Shown: positions 14,558 to 14,880 of the stretch, one piece after another
Layout: each line of letters opens with the position of its first letter
How positions within the stretch are numbered: the stretch's first letter is position 1
Assembly (NCBI GenBank): GCA_007125875.1
Contig: SLCI01000147.1
Location: forward strand, 1-14,880
Source: Kiritimatiellia bacterium
GTDB lineage: Bacteria > Verrucomicrobiota > Kiritimatiellia > SLAD01
Length of the DNA: 14,880 nucleotides
Reading direction: 5' to 3'
Translations under genes and position numbers: made by a program
Notes under the pieces: generated by a model
The model's database searches: none
What the model was told of the DNA's origin: nothing
The model's input: only the letters and a program-made list of their open reading frames with translations

Positions 14558-14880
14558 ATGCGTATTCTGCATTTACTCAGCAATTTTCGCTGGACGGAGC
14601 GCGCCGAGCCCGCCGCGGACCTTGTTTTGGGGCAACAAGCGATTGGGTTGGATGCGCGGCTGGCTTGTGGCAAGAGCCGTGCGAAGCTCGAAGATTCGAT
14701 CGAGTTCCAAGCGCGACAGAAAGGACTGGAGCCTGTTGTTTTCGAGATGCCGAAGCACTTCCGTGTAGGGGCGACATGGAATGATGTGCGCGCCATCCGT
14801 AATTACCTCGCCCAACACCCTGTCGACGTCCTGCATTCCCACATGCTCAACGCGCATTTGATGGCGGTCCTGATCGCGGC
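14558..14880 (+). CDS. GT-B (GT4-like) glycosyltransferase, partial at right edge
   Basis: The first 107 codons are open from ATG 14558 to the right edge. The sequence starts MRILHLLSNFRWTERAEPAADLVLGQQAIGLDARLACG when read across residues 1-38, the first beta-alpha unit of a GT-B donor/acceptor fold. It continues with VVFEMPKHF and NYLAQHPVDVLHSHMLNAHLMAVLIA, where D-V-x-H-S-H is the usual strand-4 signature of glycosyltransferase family 4 N-domains. It should transfer a sugar from a nucleotide-sugar to lipid-linked or surface glycan; acceptor and sugar are unknown. The C-terminal nucleotide-binding domain is outside the window. It lies 17 bases after the MshEN-domain gene and is probably co-transcribed with it. 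No clear ribosome-binding site is seen. Confidence 0.8.
   Translation, partial: MRILHLLSNFRWTERAEPAADLVLGQQAIGLDARLACGKSRAKLEDSIEFQARQKGLEPVVFEMPKHFRVGATWNDVRAIRNYLAQHPVDVLHSHMLNAHLMAVLIA

Noticed and set aside
14344..14796. Minus-strand open frame of 150 codons across the end of the MshEN gene and the glycosyltransferase
   Set aside because: Both plus-strand frames show domain-level similarity (MshEN and GT-B), so the reverse frame is a shadow.

Overview
The window looks like chromosome from a Gram-negative bacterium. It encodes a lipoprotein with a lipobox, a signal-peptide-bearing outer-membrane barrel, an LpxL/HtrB-type lipid A acyltransferase and type II secretion/type IV pilus machinery. 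The mix of GspE/GspF with an NtrC-like regulator, a separate MshEN-domain protein, a secreted GH13 enzyme and intergenic GC-rich palindromes fits the PVC group, perhaps Verrucomicrobiota or Kiritimatiellota. That placement is an inference from content and style, not a marker-gene result. No rRNA, tRNA, CRISPR array, transposase or phage gene was seen.

Layout. At 1-866 (minus) is the first part of a CNNM/CorC-type membrane protein (DUF21 plus the start of a CBS pair), cut by the left edge. Divergent from it, a plus-strand block runs from 924 to 8887: a 632-residue TPR lipoprotein, an outer-membrane beta-barrel protein, a lipid A acyltransferase, a secreted pullulanase-like GH13 enzyme of 947 residues, and a secreted Ser/Trp-rich protein of unknown function. 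The block faces a roughly 500-base convergent spacer (8888-9384) with no credible gene but three separate palindromic structures. On the other side, a tightly packed minus-strand operon (13607 to 9385) encodes a GspE/PilB-type ATPase, a GspF/PilC-type inner-membrane platform protein and an NtrC-like response regulator. A 90-base divergent spacer separates that operon from a plus-strand gene for a TPR/acidic protein ending in a GspE-N-terminal-like (MshEN) domain without an ATPase. A GT-B glycosyltransferase follows and is cut by the right edge.

How the genes may work together. The first block is an envelope and export set: lipoprotein, outer-membrane barrel, lipid A acylation and two exported proteins. 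The second is a pseudopilus/pilus assembly core with its own regulator. The separate MshEN protein aligns without gaps over 79 residues to the N-terminal region of the adjacent GspE, so it may modulate or compete with that region. The regulator has a shortened, altered GAFTGA loop, a changed Walker B and a changed acidic pocket in its receiver domain, so it is unlikely to be an ordinary sigma-54 activator. These two proteins and the intergenic palindromes are the parts most worth a second look.
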